A stretch of 64,000 bases of DNA, from positions 1 to 64,000 of the forward strand of contig CAYVBW010000001.1 in the NCBI GenBank assembly GCA_964449995.1, written 5' to 3'. The notes beneath the pieces were generated by a model that was not told where the DNA came from, did not search any database, and saw only the letters and a list, made by a program, of their open reading frames with translations. The translations under genes and the position numbers were made by a program. Source of the DNA: CAYVBW01 sp964449995. GTDB lineage: Bacteria > Patescibacteriota > Microgenomatia > UBA1400 > PJMF01. Shown here piece after piece: positions 19,028 through 28,085 of this stretch (its first letter is position 1; the number at the start of each line of letters is the position of its first letter).

Positions 19028-19588
19028 CTACTCTTTGCAACAATCTAAAGCTTTTTGAACTAACTCACTCATCTTTTCAAAAATACTAACAGAACCTTTA
19101 ACTTTTGGCTTTTTGTCTTCGCTGACAAACTCAATATCTTTTTTATCTTTAGTTTCTGCTTTTACGTCCTTTACCTTGACCGCTCCCAAATTCAAACCCC
19201 AAAACAAACTATACAACTGATAAGATTTTTTAAATAAATCCTCAGCATCCTTATTGTCTCCCTTGGTTAAAGATTTAGTACCCACTTCCATTAGACGCAT
19301 AGAGGCGGCTAATAAATGTTTGCTAATACACCAAACCTCACCCTCATAATCTTTAATGATACGCTTGAGCAAATCTTTGCGCATCTCCCTAACCTCACTT
19401 AATAAGTCTAAATACTTTTTGTCCTGAGTTTTGCCGTAAGTAAAGAAAAAATGCTCTTCCATTGAAATTAAGTTCATAATTCCAATTGAAAGATCTTCCC
19501 CTGAAGACAAATCCAGCTGATGACCTTTCTCCATTTTTTTAACTTTATCTAAAAATTGTTGAATATCATCTTGTTTAACTTTTGGCAT
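19028..19588 (-). CDS. Hypothetical cytoplasmic helical protein (186 aa)
   Basis: A soluble, helix-rich, Lys/Glu-rich protein with no signal peptide. Stretches such as MEEHFFFTYGKTQDKKYLDLLSEVREMRKD resemble a four-helix fold; a Lys/Asp-rich loop (KAETKDKKDIEF) precedes the C-terminal helix ending in two Cys (ALDCCKE). I do not recognise a family. It is the last gene of the minus-strand cluster that includes an ArsR regulator, a thioredoxin-fold protein and a CPVC membrane protein, from which it is separated by 46 nt, so it may belong to the same regulon. Confidence 0.6.
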   Translation of the reverse strand: MPKVKQDDIQQFLDKVKKMEKGHQLDLSSGEDLSIGIMNLISMEEHFFFTYGKTQDKKYLDLLSEVREMRKDLLKRIIKDYEGEVWCISKHLLAASMRLMEVGTKSLTKGDNKDAEDLFKKSYQLYSLFWGLNLGAVKVKDVKAETKDKKDIEFVSEDKKPKVKGSVSIFEKMSELVQKALDCCKE

Positions 19589-19634
19589 ATTGTTTAAAGC
19601 TTAATTTATAAATTAACAAATAAATGATAGATAA

Positions 19635-20150
19635 TTAGGTAATTAAATGAAAAATAAAACTCACTATAGATAAAAACAGCATTGGTAAAATTACTTTTTG
19701 ATAATAAAGATAAACTTGATTGCCATTGACTAACCGCAGACGCTTATCAACTACGACACTAGCAGCAAAAACTCCAGTGCCAATGACTATTCCTAAGATG
19801 ATCTTGTCAATTCCCCATAAGGTATTGAGAGGATTACCAGCTATACCCAATAAATACAGGGTGGGAATTAGTAAAAAATAAAACAAAGATCCAGCCAACC
19901 ACTCTTTTTTGGGTAAATCCCATTCTTTTTGGCTTACCCAGCCTGCCAGCCACAAACCGCTTGATAAAGCCAAAGCACCAATCCACAAACCGGCGATACT
20001 ATCATCAATGCCTAGCCAGCGTGAAATACCCAAACCAGCTCCAACTGCGACAGTACAGACAGGACAAACAGCCTGAACCTGTGCTGGAATCGCTACTAAA
20101 TAACCCAAAATCAGTACAATGATGAATTTAATCTTCAATAAAGTTTTCAT
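19635..20150 (-). CDS. Multi-pass membrane protein with N-terminal CPVC motif
   Basis: A 171-residue protein with a signal-like N terminus ending near AQVQA and then a CPVC pair at about 29-32, followed by four or five hydrophobic helices (LWIGALALSSGLWLAGW, LAGSLFYFLLIPTLYLLGI, IILGIVIGTGVFAASVVV, VILPMLFLSIVSFIFHLI). CPVC placed at the outer membrane face suggests thiol exchange or metal binding. The start overlaps the end of the thioredoxin-fold gene by 23 nt, so the two are coupled and probably act together, perhaps in a DsbB- or VKOR-like relay, although it is not a recognisable member of either family. Confidence 0.65.
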   Translation of the reverse strand: MKTLLKIKFIIVLILGYLVAIPAQVQAVCPVCTVAVGAGLGISRWLGIDDSIAGLWIGALALSSGLWLAGWVSQKEWDLPKKEWLAGSLFYFLLIPTLYLLGIAGNPLNTLWGIDKIILGIVIGTGVFAASVVVDKRLRLVNGNQVYLYYQKVILPMLFLSIVSFIFHLIT

Positions 20151-20676
20151 CTTGAATTTTTAACTCATTATCAGTTTCCATCTCATTAGAACTCTCTGTG
20201 TCAAGCTCTTCTCTTGCTCCATTTTCCTGACTTTGTTCCACTGACAGCTGCAGCTGTAAATACTCAATAATGTCTATTTTACCAATAAAACACTCCCCAT
20301 GAGCATACATGAATGGTACTCCCACTCTCCTGGAATCGATACCGCAATCTATTGCAGCCTGAGTTAACTGATCAGCATACTGCTGATTTTGAGAAACTTC
20401 TTTAATTTGTAAGTCAAGCATCTCATCCGCCTTATTTTCCTCAACCCATTCTTCTACATCTTTGCAAAAAGAACAGGCCAAAGAAGAAAAAATAACAATA
20501 GTCTCTTCTCCAACATCAAAATTAGACTCTGTTGTTGAGTTTGATAGCACGGATTTATCACCGGTATTATTGTTGGCCTCATTTTCCTGAAAGGCGCCGC
20601 CGGTTATTACAATTGCCCCCATTAAAATAATAATAGTTAAGAGTGAAATGAGCGTAAGAATTTTTTTGTTTTGCAT
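20128..20676 (-). CDS. Secreted thioredoxin-fold protein (CSFC)
   Basis: A 182-residue protein with an N-terminal membrane anchor (about 6-26), a Thr/Ser/Asn-rich spacer and a thioredoxin/glutaredoxin fold. The active site CSFC is at about 68-71 (VIFSSLACSFCKDVEEW) and the cis-Pro loop is GVPFMYAHGE at about 118-127. The acidic C terminus is probably disordered. It is expected to do disulfide exchange outside the membrane. It overlaps the CPVC membrane protein by 23 nt, and its promoter region holds a palindrome that fits an ArsR/SmtB operator, so it is likely controlled by the ArsR-type gene upstream. Confidence 0.8.
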   Translation of the reverse strand: MQNKKILTLISLLTIIILMGAIVITGGAFQENEANNNTGDKSVLSNSTTESNFDVGEETIVIFSSLACSFCKDVEEWVEENKADEMLDLQIKEVSQNQQYADQLTQAAIDCGIDSRRVGVPFMYAHGECFIGKIDIIEYLQLQLSVEQSQENGAREELDTESSNEMETDNELKIQDENFIED

Positions 20677-20695
20677 ATTTTTAGTAAAATCATAT

Positions 20696-20713
20696 TATGA
20701 ACAAGCGTTCATA
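20696..20713. promoter_or_regulatory. Probable ArsR/SmtB-type operator
   Basis: TATGAAC-aagc-GTTCATA is a perfect 7-4-7 palindrome 20 nt upstream of the thioredoxin-fold gene start. Its TGAAC/GTTCA half-sites match the known pattern of ArsR/SmtB operators (TGAACA-n2-TGTTCA type). An ArsR-family gene lies about 700 nt upstream on the same strand. Confidence 0.6.
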
Positions 20714-20725
20714 TATTTTCAAGAG

Positions 20726-21391
20726 TTAATTAATAAATTCTAACGGCAATTCATGCTCAATCTCAGAATAAAAATACAGAAACGGTGTTCTAAAATTGAT
20801 TACTTTTTTATCTCCATCCATGGGAACAATTAATTGCAAACTGCCCTCATAATCTTCCCAAGAGATTAAAGCGACTTCCAGTGAACTGAAGTTTTGAATT
20901 ATGCCTGTGTCAAAACTTTGAACAAACTGAACCTCTGTTTCTTCTGGAAGCAATTCTCTGGCAATCTTAACATCAACATCTGTGTACACCGTCATTGCCC
21001 GCAGCGATGAATAGGGAACCTCTTGATAAACTAAGCCAACCAAAGTATAACCTTCTTGCAATTGTCTTTCCAGAATTCCCCCAGGCAACTCATCTTGAGC
21101 AGCCCTTCGTCCAATCAAAACTGCATCAACTTCTTGAACCCACAAAGCTTGTAGTGCAAAAGCAGAATTTGGATAAAGAGAAAAAGAAAACCTCTCATTT
21201 TCAAATTGAGATAAATATCTTTGCATCGTAGGACAATAGCCAATCCTTATTAACGAAATTTCGCCTGCAATTTCTGGATTTGCTTGAGTATGTCCAGATA
21301 GTTTTTGTTGATTTTTTGCACTCATTTGACTCAAAATAAAACCCAAGCCTATAAAAAATAACAAAAAAATATAAATAGATTGTTTTTTCAT
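20726..21391 (-). CDS. Membrane-anchored periplasmic-binding-like protein (221 aa)
   Basis: The ATG at 21391 (MKKQSIYIFLLFFIGLGFIL) is chosen because it follows the ArsR stop by 4 nt; the longer frame, from 21439, would overlap that gene. After an N-terminal anchor comes an alpha/beta region whose wording (IRIGYCPTMQRYL near the first strand, then ALWVQEVDAVLIGRRA) resembles solute-binding proteins of the NMT1/phosphate/phosphonate type, but at 221 residues it is short for two full lobes. The ligand is unknown. It is co-transcribed with the ArsR-type regulator, so a metal- or oxyanion-related role is possible. Confidence 0.6.
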   Translation of the reverse strand: MKKQSIYIFLLFFIGLGFILSQMSAKNQQKLSGHTQANPEIAGEISLIRIGYCPTMQRYLSQFENERFSFSLYPNSAFALQALWVQEVDAVLIGRRAAQDELPGGILERQLQEGYTLVGLVYQEVPYSSLRAMTVYTDVDVKIARELLPEETEVQFVQSFDTGIIQNFSSLEVALISWEDYEGSLQLIVPMDGDKKVINFRTPFLYFYSEIEHELPLEFIN

Positions 21392-21395
21392 CTTT

Positions 21396-21722
21396 TTAAA
21401 GACAGCTGTTGTCATGAAATTCTGAAAAACCTGCGACAACTTGTTGCCCTAAATTTGTTAACTGATAATAGGTTCTCTGTCCTTTTTTCTCATTGAAAAC
21501 CAAGTTTGCTTGCCGCAAGTCTGACATGTGATGAGAAATCAAGCTTTGAGATAAACCCAACTCATCCACAATTTCACAAATACAATGTTTTTTATTTTTC
21601 AGCAAACACATAATTTTTAAACGATTTTCTTCTGCCACCAATTTAAACAAAGAAGATAGATAAGATAACCTTGGACAACTACTACTAAAGGCAGAGCAAT
21701 CATCACATGAACACGTATTCAT
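21396..21722 (-). CDS. ArsR/SmtB-family winged-helix repressor
   Basis: A 108-residue metal- or redox-sensing repressor. The winged helix spans about 25-95: LFKLVAEENRLKIMCLLKNK (the N/RLKIM..L signature), a CIC pair at about 47-49 within the alpha3 region (the same place as the CVC of ArsR), recognition helix LSQSLISHHMSDLRQANLV and wing GQRTYYQLT. The N terminus adds a Cys cluster (CSCDDCSAFSSSC), so it may have two thiol sites. Ligand binding would release DNA. A matching palindrome lies in front of the thioredoxin-fold gene. It is the first gene of the cluster. Confidence 0.92.
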   Translation of the reverse strand: MNTCSCDDCSAFSSSCPRLSYLSSLFKLVAEENRLKIMCLLKNKKHCICEIVDELGLSQSLISHHMSDLRQANLVFNEKKGQRTYYQLTNLGQQVVAGFSEFHDNSCL

Positions 21723-21908
21723 AAATTAATATTTTAGTCTAATTTTAAAAACATGCAAGCAACCTCCTGATAAGATTAATAAAAAAAATTATATTTTTAA
21801 ACATAGCCATTCTCAAAGCAACATCAAGATTCAAAGATTACCTCACATAAAACAATGTGTTATCATAAGCTAATAAAAATTTATTATTTAGAATCCTTAC
21901 AACAATCT

Positions 21909-22463
21909 ATGTCAAGCGAACAACTCCAAGCCAACCAACAATCAAACAAAACCGACAGTTCTCCAGCCCTGCAGGAATCTGCTAGTAATAAAATAAGTCG
22001 CCGAGATTTTTTAAAAAAAGGAGGAAAATTTTTTGCAGCTCTCGGAGCTGCGGCCACTCTCCCTGGGCTATCAACTGCCTGCAATCCCGAAAGTAAGTCT
22101 AGCGATACTGTGGAACCTCCAGAAACTCAATCTCCACAGCCAGAAAAAACCACTGAATATCCCAAATATCATGAGGAGACACCAAGCCAAAGAGTCCTTA
22201 TTACCCATCCTGAAAAAGGCAATCACCTAAGACTGAGTCCCCAAATCGATCCGGGTGGGTTCAATATTGCCACCTCCATCGGTCCTAATCAGGAACTAAC
22301 AACAACTCACGAACAAGTAGTGGAGGAGGAAAACGAAATTCAAATTTGGTATAAATTAGAGCGTCAGCACGAAGAGCAAAACATTTATATCTGTGCTGAA
22401 CAGATTAAGCTTGCCAACGGAGAAGAAATAGGCAGACGCACACATGTAAGATATAAAGACTAA
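21909..22463 (+). CDS. Tat-exported lipoprotein, unknown function
   Basis: Translated from the ATG at 21909 the protein has 184 residues; an upstream in-frame ATG at 21855 would add 18. It carries a twin-arginine signal (SRRDFLKKGGKFFAALGAAA) with a lipobox ending LSTAC, so the mature protein starts with a lipidated Cys and a Pro/Ser/Thr-rich linker. The C-terminal 110 residues hold a small beta-rich domain (NIATSIGPNQEL, QIWYKLERQHEEQNIYICAE) that I cannot name; it recalls SH3-like modules. The Tat signal implies a TatA/TatC system in this organism. The gene stands alone. Confidence 0.75.
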   Translation: MSSEQLQANQQSNKTDSSPALQESASNKISRRDFLKKGGKFFAALGAAATLPGLSTACNPESKSSDTVEPPETQSPQPEKTTEYPKYHEETPSQRVLITHPEKGNHLRLSPQIDPGGFNIATSIGPNQELTTTHEQVVEEENEIQIWYKLERQHEEQNIYICAEQIKLANGEEIGRRTHVRYKD

Positions 22464-22492
22464 ATTTTAAAGCTCAGCTGGCAACTCAAAAG

Positions 22493-24826
22493 TTACAACC
22501 TGGCCCTAAGTTGCATCTCTGCCTCTACTACCTCTCTGTCTTTACCATATTTTAACCTTGATAATTCTCTGATCATCTCAGCCATCTTTGGATTCATTAA
22601 AGCTTCAATTTTATCCATATCTTTTTCTAATGAAACGCTAAAGGGTGTCATGGGCTCGTTGTCAACAATGGTCTTCATGTAAATATGATATTTTTCAACA
22701 TTGGTGAGATCGGTTTCACTAAAGATTGGAGCAAACTCGTGCTGTAGGAAGTTGGCATCTGTAACGCCAATTCTAAAAGAAACGATAGTGCCTACGTTCC
22801 CAAAAACAGCATTTTTAACATCTTCGTCAATCTGTCCAATATACTGGTTGGCTACGATTAGATTAAGTTTATATTTTCTGGCCTCTGACAAAATAACTGC
22901 AAAATCTTCTGTAGCGTAATTTTGAAACTCGTCAACATATAAAAAGAAGTCGTCGCGCTTTTCCATTGGCACATCAGCCCTACTCATGGCAGCTGTGAGA
23001 ATTTTGGGTACTAAAATTAAGCCTAAAAATTTTGCATCTTCTTCTCCTAAAACACCTTTAGATAAATTACATAAGATAATCTTTTTTTCATCCATAGCCT
23101 TTCTAAAATCAAACGCACTTTGAGTCTGCCCAATAATGTTTCTCATAGTTTTGTTGGTTACAAATCTGCCAAATTTTGACACAATGTAATCCAAAACCTC
23201 TGATTTATGAAAATCGCTGGTTTGGGCAATTTGATCAGTCCAATAACGCCTCACTATCGGATCTTTAATAAAGGGCAAGGTTTCTTTTACAAAATTTTCA
23301 TCAGTTAAAATCCTAACCACCTCAATAAAAGTAGAGTTTTCTCGACTCATAACAGAAAGCATGGCGTTTCGTATAGCATGTTCAAATCTTGGACCAATAA
23401 TGCCAGTTCTATGTGGATCATAAAGTTTGTACATCAAATTAATGATCGAACTCACCATAAAATGCTGTTGTTCTTCGCTGTAAGCCTCCATAATGTTTAA
23501 GCCCATCGGTCTTTCTCTGTCTGAAGGATTAAAATAAATCACATCTTCAGCTCTTTCAGGAGGCATTAACTCCAAAACATCCTCAACAAAATCTCCATGC
23601 GGATCAATGGCAGCTACTCCTTTTCCCTCCTCGATATCCTGCAAAATCATTTGCTTGAGAAATTCTGATTTACCTGTCCCTGTTTTACCAACAATATACA
23701 TATGACGCCGACGGTCGTTCAGTTTCATATGGACCTTTCTCTTTTCACCTCGATAGTGAGACTCTCCAATATATAAACCTTCACTAGGAATTTCATGAGG
23801 GGCAGGAGCATTTTTGGCCATCATCCATTTAATATGATGTGTTTCTACTGTTTTGTTGGGAAAATGAAAAATCGTTGCCAGCTCAGCAGTATTTAAAATA
23901 CTGGTGCCTTTGTTAAATAAAGGCATATATCGATATATGAAATCAATCATAAACAAATGCTTAAAAAAAATTTTAGCCTTTTTAAAAGAATTATAGGGAG
24001 AGGCAAACTGAGCAAACGCACCCGTGATGTTACTTAAATGAGTATCCGTAGCCTGTTCTGTTGGTGCTGAAACTACCATTCTAATTGAAGTTCTAAAACC
24101 AGGTCTTGAGATTTCATCACTGATTGCTTCCATTTCTTTGGGATCGTGTTTGTAGGTCGTCTCATCAGGATCTGCCTCCTGCTTTTTTTCCTTACTCATA
24201 TAAGAACGTCCCTTTTTCTGCCATTTTTTAGAAGTGGGTTGAATTAAAATTTGTAAAACACCACCCTCTCCAGTGTGCATTTTAGATAAGGCTGAGGTTA
24301 TTAAAGACAAGCCGTCTGTGGGCAAATCTTTATAAATTTGGATGGGATAATAGTCTGGACTGGCTGTTTTCATGGCAGCAAAAGCCACCTTTCCATCTTC
24401 GCTAAAGATGTTAACCTCATCTACTTCTTCAATCTTGGCTGAAGGATAAGCGCCATTAATCTGTTTTTCCACTACATCTTGAATTTTTTTAGAACAACTT
24501 ACATAAAAGCCAATCTCTTCTTTTAAAGCAGCAATTTCAAATGCAATAATTGGCTGGCGTTTAGTAAAAGAAAACATGCCACCTTTGTGCAATGAGTACA
24601 AACCAGCAAACATTTGCTCTGCAGCATCAATTTTAATCTCATTGTCTTTAGGTAACCTCACCAGCAGAGTCACAAAGCTTAAGGCATAATCCTCTCTTTT
24701 GAAATGCTTAAACCACTGAAAAACCATATAGATAAAAACAACCAAAATACCAATAACAACTATGACAGCAAATATACCCGCAATCACTGACGCCAACTGG
24801 CCGAATATTTGATCAAAATTATCCAT
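22493..24826 (-). CDS. VirD4/TraD-like coupling ATPase
   Basis: A 777-residue ATPase. One membrane helix lies at about 13-37 (VIAGIFAVIVVIGILVVFIYM). A middle region of about 340 residues precedes the motor domain: Walker A IVGKTGTGKSEF at about 378-388, a HerA/TraG-type AIDPHGDFVEDVLELMP, Walker B FFLYVDEFQNYA, and a sensor region FGNVGTIVSFRIGVTDANF. These are features of type IV secretion coupling proteins, which bring DNA or protein to the channel. It is not next to the VirB4-like gene or the pilin array, yet probably belongs with them. The next gene, of unknown function, starts 57 nt away and may be co-transcribed. Confidence 0.88.
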   Translation of the reverse strand: MDNFDQIFGQLASVIAGIFAVIVVIGILVVFIYMVFQWFKHFKREDYALSFVTLLVRLPKDNEIKIDAAEQMFAGLYSLHKGGMFSFTKRQPIIAFEIAALKEEIGFYVSCSKKIQDVVEKQINGAYPSAKIEEVDEVNIFSEDGKVAFAAMKTASPDYYPIQIYKDLPTDGLSLITSALSKMHTGEGGVLQILIQPTSKKWQKKGRSYMSKEKKQEADPDETTYKHDPKEMEAISDEISRPGFRTSIRMVVSAPTEQATDTHLSNITGAFAQFASPYNSFKKAKIFFKHLFMIDFIYRYMPLFNKGTSILNTAELATIFHFPNKTVETHHIKWMMAKNAPAPHEIPSEGLYIGESHYRGEKRKVHMKLNDRRRHMYIVGKTGTGKSEFLKQMILQDIEEGKGVAAIDPHGDFVEDVLELMPPERAEDVIYFNPSDRERPMGLNIMEAYSEEQQHFMVSSIINLMYKLYDPHRTGIIGPRFEHAIRNAMLSVMSRENSTFIEVVRILTDENFVKETLPFIKDPIVRRYWTDQIAQTSDFHKSEVLDYIVSKFGRFVTNKTMRNIIGQTQSAFDFRKAMDEKKIILCNLSKGVLGEEDAKFLGLILVPKILTAAMSRADVPMEKRDDFFLYVDEFQNYATEDFAVILSEARKYKLNLIVANQYIGQIDEDVKNAVFGNVGTIVSFRIGVTDANFLQHEFAPIFSETDLTNVEKYHIYMKTIVDNEPMTPFSVSLEKDMDKIEALMNPKMAEMIRELSRLKYGKDREVVEAEMQLRARL

Positions 24827-24883
24827 ATATTGTAAATAATTGTACTACATTAAGATTATCACTAAATAAAACAAGTTGGTAAG

Positions 24884-25567
24884 CTATTGTTTAGAAACAG
24901 CCGGACGATAAATAACTTTGCCTTCAAAAATTTTCATAATCTTTTTGCTCCATTCCACTAGCCAGCGAATACTAAATTTGGGACTTTTACGCTTCCCTTT
25001 TTTTTCAATTTCCGGAGTAATGGGCAAGACCACCACCCTTTCTGACACATATTGATCATCGTCTGGCATACTATCAGCAGCCTCAGCAATTACTATTTCT
25101 TTAGGAGCCTTTTCTTGATCTGTTTTAACTTCCTCAATATATTTTTCAACCTCTATTGGTAACTCAGGGCTTTTTTCTTCTTCAACATACTGAATGGCAA
25201 CAGCTTGTTCTTGAGAGGAACTAAGCCCACCTTCAGCAGCTTCCTTGCGACCAGTAGAAACATATCCTATATCTTGATCTTGTGCCTTTTGCTGGTCAAG
25301 GGAGTTCGCTTTTACAGACTGATCTGCTGACTTATCTTTAGAAATTTGTGGAGGTGTGGCTTGTTTTGCATCAATATCATCCAAAACCTTTTCCAACAAA
25401 TTCAATTTCTCTAATTCAGAGACCTGCTCACTTTTAACAATTTCCTGATCTGAAACACGGCCACTAATTCCCGAATGCAGCCAGTTAAAAACTTGTTGAG
25501 AAAATTTAGACCCAATATTCTGCTGAGAGTCTTGTGATTGAGCAGGCTGATTCATATCCTTTATCAT
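24884..25567 (-). CDS. Hypothetical acidic protein with basic C terminus (227 aa)
   Basis: Residues 1-175 are polar, Gln/Glu/Ser-rich and probably largely disordered (QSQDSQQNIGSKFSQQVFNW near the start). The last 35 residues are basic with an amphipathic helix (SIRWLVEWSKKIMKIFEGKV). There is no membrane segment or known domain. It sits just upstream of the VirD4-like ATPase on the same strand and may be its cytoplasmic partner; this is position only. Two ATG starts are possible (25567 and 25555). Confidence 0.55.
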   Translation of the reverse strand: MIKDMNQPAQSQDSQQNIGSKFSQQVFNWLHSGISGRVSDQEIVKSEQVSELEKLNLLEKVLDDIDAKQATPPQISKDKSADQSVKANSLDQQKAQDQDIGYVSTGRKEAAEGGLSSSQEQAVAIQYVEEEKSPELPIEVEKYIEEVKTDQEKAPKEIVIAEAADSMPDDDQYVSERVVVLPITPEIEKKGKRKSPKFSIRWLVEWSKKIMKIFEGKVIYRPAVSKQ

Positions 25568-25612
25568 ACTAAGAATTTAGTTAAGATAAAAGAGCTTATA
25601 TCTAGTCGCTAG

Positions 25613-26116
25613 CTAATTATTTATAACAATTAGCTCATCACCAACTTCTATGTGGTGTTCATTAACAAACCCAGCCTTTACTTCTAACAGCATATCAACT
25701 TTCTCTATAGGCTGATAAATCGGTAGAGTGTCTAATTCTTGATCTGGCTTTGGTTTAGGAACATCTAAAATCAAATCAACAACCATGTTTCCCCGCAACC
25801 AAATCAAATCCAAATTAAACGTCATATCCTTCATCCAAATTTGATGTTTATCAGGACGATGAAAAACAAACAACATGCCGTCACTGCCAATTTCTTCCCG
25901 GTTACTCAGTCCTAAAAGTTGGCTAGCATAACTATTAACAATCTCAAAACGAAACTGCTTGCCCGACAATGTAGCGTCAATCAAAGATCTGTCCTCAATG
26001 GACGTTAAATCAATCTGCTGTTGAGTGGGTTGTTGTTCTTTTGTCCCAGCAACCCTAAGTAAAATAAAGGTAGCTAATATTAATAAAGGTAAAAGCAATA
26101 ATAATTTTTTTTTCAT
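25613..26116 (-). CDS. DUF192 family protein, membrane-anchored
   Basis: A 167-residue protein with an N-terminal signal/anchor (about 4-23, LLLLLPLLILATFILLRVAG) and a DUF192 domain at about 50-165. The family pattern is clear: LLGLSNREEIGSDGMLFVFH, then IWMKDMTFNLDLIWL and a final VGDEL. DUF192 proteins are widespread, small, secreted beta proteins without an assigned biochemical role. It lies between the unknown acidic gene and a membrane protein gene, all on one strand with 45-nt gaps, so one transcript is likely. Confidence 0.88.
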   Translation of the reverse strand: MKKKLLLLLPLLILATFILLRVAGTKEQQPTQQQIDLTSIEDRSLIDATLSGKQFRFEIVNSYASQLLGLSNREEIGSDGMLFVFHRPDKHQIWMKDMTFNLDLIWLRGNMVVDLILDVPKPKPDQELDTLPIYQPIEKVDMLLEVKAGFVNEHHIEVGDELIVINN

Positions 26117-26160
26117 TTATTTAAATATTGACGTCTATTGAATAAATTCGAAAATTAAGT

Positions 26161-26658
26161 TCAAGCAAAAAAGAAAAGTAAACTTAAAAAAAGAAAGTAT
26201 GCAAACAAAGATATCATCACTGCTCGAACTTGATTTAAATCAAGTTTTTTCTTAACTAAAGACCAAAATCGCTCATTAAATATTTTTTGATTATCTCGAT
26301 ATTGCCACATTTCTAAAATTATTCCCAAGAATAAACTCATTACCAATCCAATTCCTAGAGCACTCCCTGTTGAAGTAAGGATAAAAAAAGATAAGGGTAT
26401 CAAGCTTGCGACAAACAAAACAGACCTAGTGGCTAGAAAGGGGGTCTTTAATTGATTTTTATCTAATTGATCTGACTGGTTAACTTGACCCTCTTGCAAC
26501 TGACCTTCGTTGTAATATTGATAAAAGACAAGCTCATCTAAAATCAACAAAGCCATGCCGACCAATCCACCTACAACAAACAGTAAATATAAAGTTAGCT
26601 GAGTAACAAAAAAGAAAGGTAAAAAATAAACTACAAAAGCAATAATTTTATATTTCAT
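26161..26658 (-). CDS. Multi-pass membrane protein (165 aa)
   Basis: It has four to five hydrophobic segments: about 4-22, 25-45, 78-97, 100-118 and 142-163, separated by a polar, Gln-rich loop (YYNEGQLQEGQVNQSDQLDK). The family is not recognised. It sits between the DUF192 gene and the GH3 gene on the same strand, 50 nt from each. The long hydrophobic pattern makes it a real gene, but function is unknown. Confidence 0.65.
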   Translation of the reverse strand: MKYKIIAFVVYFLPFFFVTQLTLYLLFVVGGLVGMALLILDELVFYQYYNEGQLQEGQVNQSDQLDKNQLKTPFLATRSVLFVASLIPLSFFILTSTGSALGIGLVMSLFLGIILEMWQYRDNQKIFNERFWSLVKKKLDLNQVRAVMISLFAYFLFLSLLFFFA

Positions 26659-26708
26659 AATTTTTTAAAAATGATTTTTTAACTTATTAATTGAATTTTA
26701 ATACAACC

Positions 26709-28067
26709 TTAATATCTTAGGGACAAAATTTTCATCACGCTTTGATCAACTTGTTGTGCAAAACTGGCATCCTTTTCATACACTTGCACAAGATCTTGCC
26801 TGATGGTTTGAAATTCTTCAAACTCAACATCCCTCCCATAAAGCAAAACATCATTTCCTGCCAACAGGGCTAAATATGAAATCCTAGACAAACCCCCAAA
26901 ACTTATATCAACCAAATTAGTCTCCTCAAATTCAGTTGAGTCATCAACTCTTAAACTAGCGGCTTGAGTGCCTACTAAATCAAATCCTGGAAGTTGATCA
27001 GCCTCATTTATCTCAGGCCAATAATCAATTTTCTCAAAACTTGCTAAAGCTCTCATATCTAGAGCATCACTAAAAACTAATAAATCTGGATAAGACTGTG
27101 AAAAAGAGAGAATGCAATCTTGACTTAATGAACAAGGAAGATTTTGAAGTCTGTTTTCAAGCTGAACATGAGAGGTCATCACTCCGATGTTTGGATATAG
27201 GTCAAAAATTTCGGCAAAAATTTCAATTTCTTCTTTTGGAAAATCAATTACATCTGAAGAAAAGTGCAAGTCTTTTGTTAAGCTACCCAACCCTGGGAAG
27301 TGCTTAACAACTGGAATTATTTGGTGATTACCAAAAACCTCGATATATTTTTTTGCTGCTGAGAAAGTTTTAGCGCCATCAGCACAACTTCTAGATCCCA
27401 AAACCGAACTGTCAACGTCCAAAACTGGAGCCAGCACAATATTTATACCTAACTGTCGTAGCTCAGTTGCAGAACTTATCAATTCATCTAGCTGCTCAAC
27501 CTCCCTCTTTTCACACATCTCTCTCCAAGGAGAAAGTAAGGTAAATCCTTCCCCAGAAAAACGCTGAGCTCCTCGCCCTTCGTGATCTACCAAGTATAAA
27601 GGGTGAAAAAAAGATTCCTCAAATATTTGATTAATCCGATCAATTTCTTGCTGAGCTAAATCAAGAGGTATGTCTGATCCAAAAAAAAGTATAAAACCAG
27701 GTTGAAAATTTTTCAAAGCAGTTTGTTGAGCCGATAAACCATTGGCTGACGAGTGACTGATTGTTGTTTCTTCAAGATTATTATCTTGACTGTCAGACTC
27801 CGGTTGAAACGCATCTTCGCTTTCCTGACCAATAATATACGGATACGACATTAGTAAACCAATCTTTTGATCACTAGAAAGTTGATCAAAAATATCAGCC
27901 AAAGGATCTACTGCATCTGTTGCAAATTTCTCATCATTGGTTGCCAGCTGCTGTGGTTGATGAAATCTATTATAAAAAGGAGTAGCAAAATAATTATACC
28001 CCAGCAATACTGCCAAAATCGCTAAAAAAATTATAAAAACAGTCGTTGAATGAATTTTCATACACAA
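26709..28067 (-). CDS. GH3 beta-N-acetylhexosaminidase-like, membrane-anchored
   Basis: A 452-residue protein with an N-terminal anchor (about 8-25) and a linker, then a GH3 TIM barrel from about 55. Key NagZ-type features are PLYLVDHEGRGAQRFSGEGF (about 156-175), KHFPG at 255-259, the general acid/base dyad region with D266 and H268 (KDLH), and the nucleophile motif SDALDM with D334. NagZ cuts N-acetylglucosamine from muropeptides in the cytosol; here the anchor places it outside, so it may trim wall or host glycans. The SDDLEM nucleophile motif is altered but keeps the Asp. Co-directional with its neighbours. Confidence 0.85.
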   Translation of the reverse strand: MCMKIHSTTVFIIFLAILAVLLGYNYFATPFYNRFHQPQQLATNDEKFATDAVDPLADIFDQLSSDQKIGLLMSYPYIIGQESEDAFQPESDSQDNNLEETTISHSSANGLSAQQTALKNFQPGFILFFGSDIPLDLAQQEIDRINQIFEESFFHPLYLVDHEGRGAQRFSGEGFTLLSPWREMCEKREVEQLDELISSATELRQLGINIVLAPVLDVDSSVLGSRSCADGAKTFSAAKKYIEVFGNHQIIPVVKHFPGLGSLTKDLHFSSDVIDFPKEEIEIFAEIFDLYPNIGVMTSHVQLENRLQNLPCSLSQDCILSFSQSYPDLLVFSDALDMRALASFEKIDYWPEINEADQLPGFDLVGTQAASLRVDDSTEFEETNLVDISFGGLSRISYLALLAGNDVLLYGRDVEFEEFQTIRQDLVQVYEKDASFAQQVDQSVMKILSLRY

Positions 28068-28085
28068 TTTAATTTTAAAAATACC

